From Nitrospirota bacterium (GTDB lineage: Bacteria; Nitrospirota; Thermodesulfovibrionia; Thermodesulfovibrionales; SM23-35), in the NCBI GenBank assembly GCA_016212245.1, contig JACRGU010000017.1:1-5739 (forward strand): a DNA stretch of 5,739 nt, in the 5' to 3' direction. A program made the translations under genes and the position numbers. Shown one piece after another: positions 4,951-5,739 of the stretch; positions within the stretch are counted from its first letter, which is position 1, and each line of letters opens with the position of its first letter. A model generated the notes under the pieces. It saw only the letters and a program-made list of their open reading frames with translations, searched no databases and was not told the origin of the DNA.

Positions 4951-5736
4951 ATGCCTAAGAAGAGGCTCCTGCTTTTTCTCTTTATAATCACATCCCTCAG
5001 CTTGATGACTTACCAGAGTAACAGAGAATACCTCCTGCCCCTTAAATTCCTGAGTAACACACTTAACAGGTTTCATGCTATAGCGAACTCTGTAAAGGAC
5101 TCATTTACCTCACCATTCAAAAGGATGCTTCTCAGGGAAGAGGAAAACATAAGATTAAAGGCAGAGCTTAACAGGTTGCTCAAAGAACAACAGGATTATC
5201 AGGAAGCCCTGCTCGAAAATAAAAGGCTCAGAGAACTTCTTTCGCTTAAGGAAAGAGAGCACAGGTATGTTACTGCTGTACACGTTATCTCAAGAGGTGC
5301 AGACCACTGGTCAAACACATTTGTTCTCGACAAGGGGCTCAGAGACGGGGTTACAAAAGACATGATTGCTATAACACACAAGGGCCTCATAGGAAAGATT
5401 TCAGGTGTATCTGATTCTTATTCATCCCTCCTTCTTATCACTGATATAAACTTTTCATCAGCGGTGAGGCTTCAGGAAAGTCGTTGTGAGGGGGTAATCT
5501 CAGGCACAGGCTTCAGGAAATGCCAGTTGAAATATATCCCTTATGAAGAAGAAGTAAAGGCAGGTGACATTGTAATAACATCAGGACTTGATTCGCTATT
5601 CCCTCAGGGAATCCCTGTGGGCTATGTGTCAAAGGTGGACAAAAAGGGCACCGGACTTTTTCAGTATATAGAAGTAACTCCATTTGAGGATAATATAAAG
5701 ATTGAGGAGGTAGCAATAATAAAAATTCAAAGATAA
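4951..5736 (+). CDS. mreC: Rod shape-determining protein MreC
   Basis: MreC is a single-pass inner-membrane protein whose periplasmic domain scaffolds the elongasome by binding PBP2, RodA and MreD. The 261 residues contain a short basic start (MPKKR), one membrane helix at about 6-20 and a periplasmic coiled coil at about 60-103 with leucine-spaced heptads (LREEENIRLKAELNRL, LLENKRLRELLSL). The beta-domain follows. Its family signatures are ADHWSNTFVLDKGLRDGV (117-134, corresponding to the usual W-x3-F/I-x2-D/N-KG-x3-GV) and VITSGLDSLFPQGIPVGYV (208-226). The product is complete, ending with TAA three bases before the window edge. The start is 2 bp after the mreB stop, with no clear Shine-Dalgarno, so it probably depends on re-initiation after mreB. 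mreD is expected next but lies outside the window. Confidence 0.96.
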   Translation: MPKKRLLLFLFIITSLSLMTYQSNREYLLPLKFLSNTLNRFHAIANSVKDSFTSPFKRMLLREEENIRLKAELNRLLKEQQDYQEALLENKRLRELLSLKEREHRYVTAVHVISRGADHWSNTFVLDKGLRDGVTKDMIAITHKGLIGKISGVSDSYSSLLLITDINFSSAVRLQESRCEGVISGTGFRKCQLKYIPYEEEVKAGDIVITSGLDSLFPQGIPVGYVSKVDKKGTGLFQYIEVTPFEDNIKIEEVAIIKIQR

Positions 5737-5739
5737 AAA

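Overview
The window carries seven protein genes in two divergent groups, read from roughly 3275-3512 outward. Gene content points to an anaerobic bacterium with dissimilatory sulfur metabolism, MreB-directed rod shape and moderate GC. The ATP sulfurylase is of the Archaeoglobus-like homo-oligomeric type found in dissimilatory sulfur metabolism. Together with the bacterial mre genes this makes Nitrospirota (Thermodesulfovibrio relatives) or a Desulfobacterota-like lineage my best guess. That is inference from memory of protein families, not a database result.

Minus strand, from 3274 down to 1: rdgB (nucleotide-pool house-cleaning), then about 200 bp of AT-rich spacer holding a near-consensus sigma-70 promoter, then a tight operon of adk, sat and an unrecognised gene that runs off the left edge. 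In that operon adk and sat are 22 bp apart. The unknown gene's ribosome binding site starts on the last base of the sat stop codon. Functionally, sat makes APS and pyrophosphate from sulfate and ATP. APS reductase (not in the window) later releases AMP, and adenylate kinase returns AMP to ADP. The adk-sat pairing therefore looks like an energy-recycling unit for sulfate activation. The small downstream gene is likely a further part of this module, and aprBA may lie beyond it.

Plus strand, from 3513 to 5736: a small RDD-family membrane protein, mreB and mreC. The first two share one base (TAATG) and the last two are 2 bp apart, so this is a cell-shape operon that probably continues into mreD after the window ends. 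The MreB has Gly-Gln where most MreBs I know have Glu-Glu before the conserved Pro-Met-Ala-Ala-Ala stretch. This changes the position of the catalytic glutamate.

The 238-bp divergent intergenic region (3275-3512) is the most unusual stretch. It holds a 14-bp tandem repeat with an overlapping inverted repeat next to rdgB, and then a 117-bp palindromic element with 25-bp imperfect terminal inverted repeats. The element's C-rich/G-rich core can form competing hairpins and matches the canonical G-quadruplex pattern. Nothing here is a wholly new multi-gene system. The points most worth following are the palindromic element, the MreB active-site substitution and the unknown gene behind sat. I see no tRNA, rRNA, CRISPR array, transposase gene or recognisable riboswitch.
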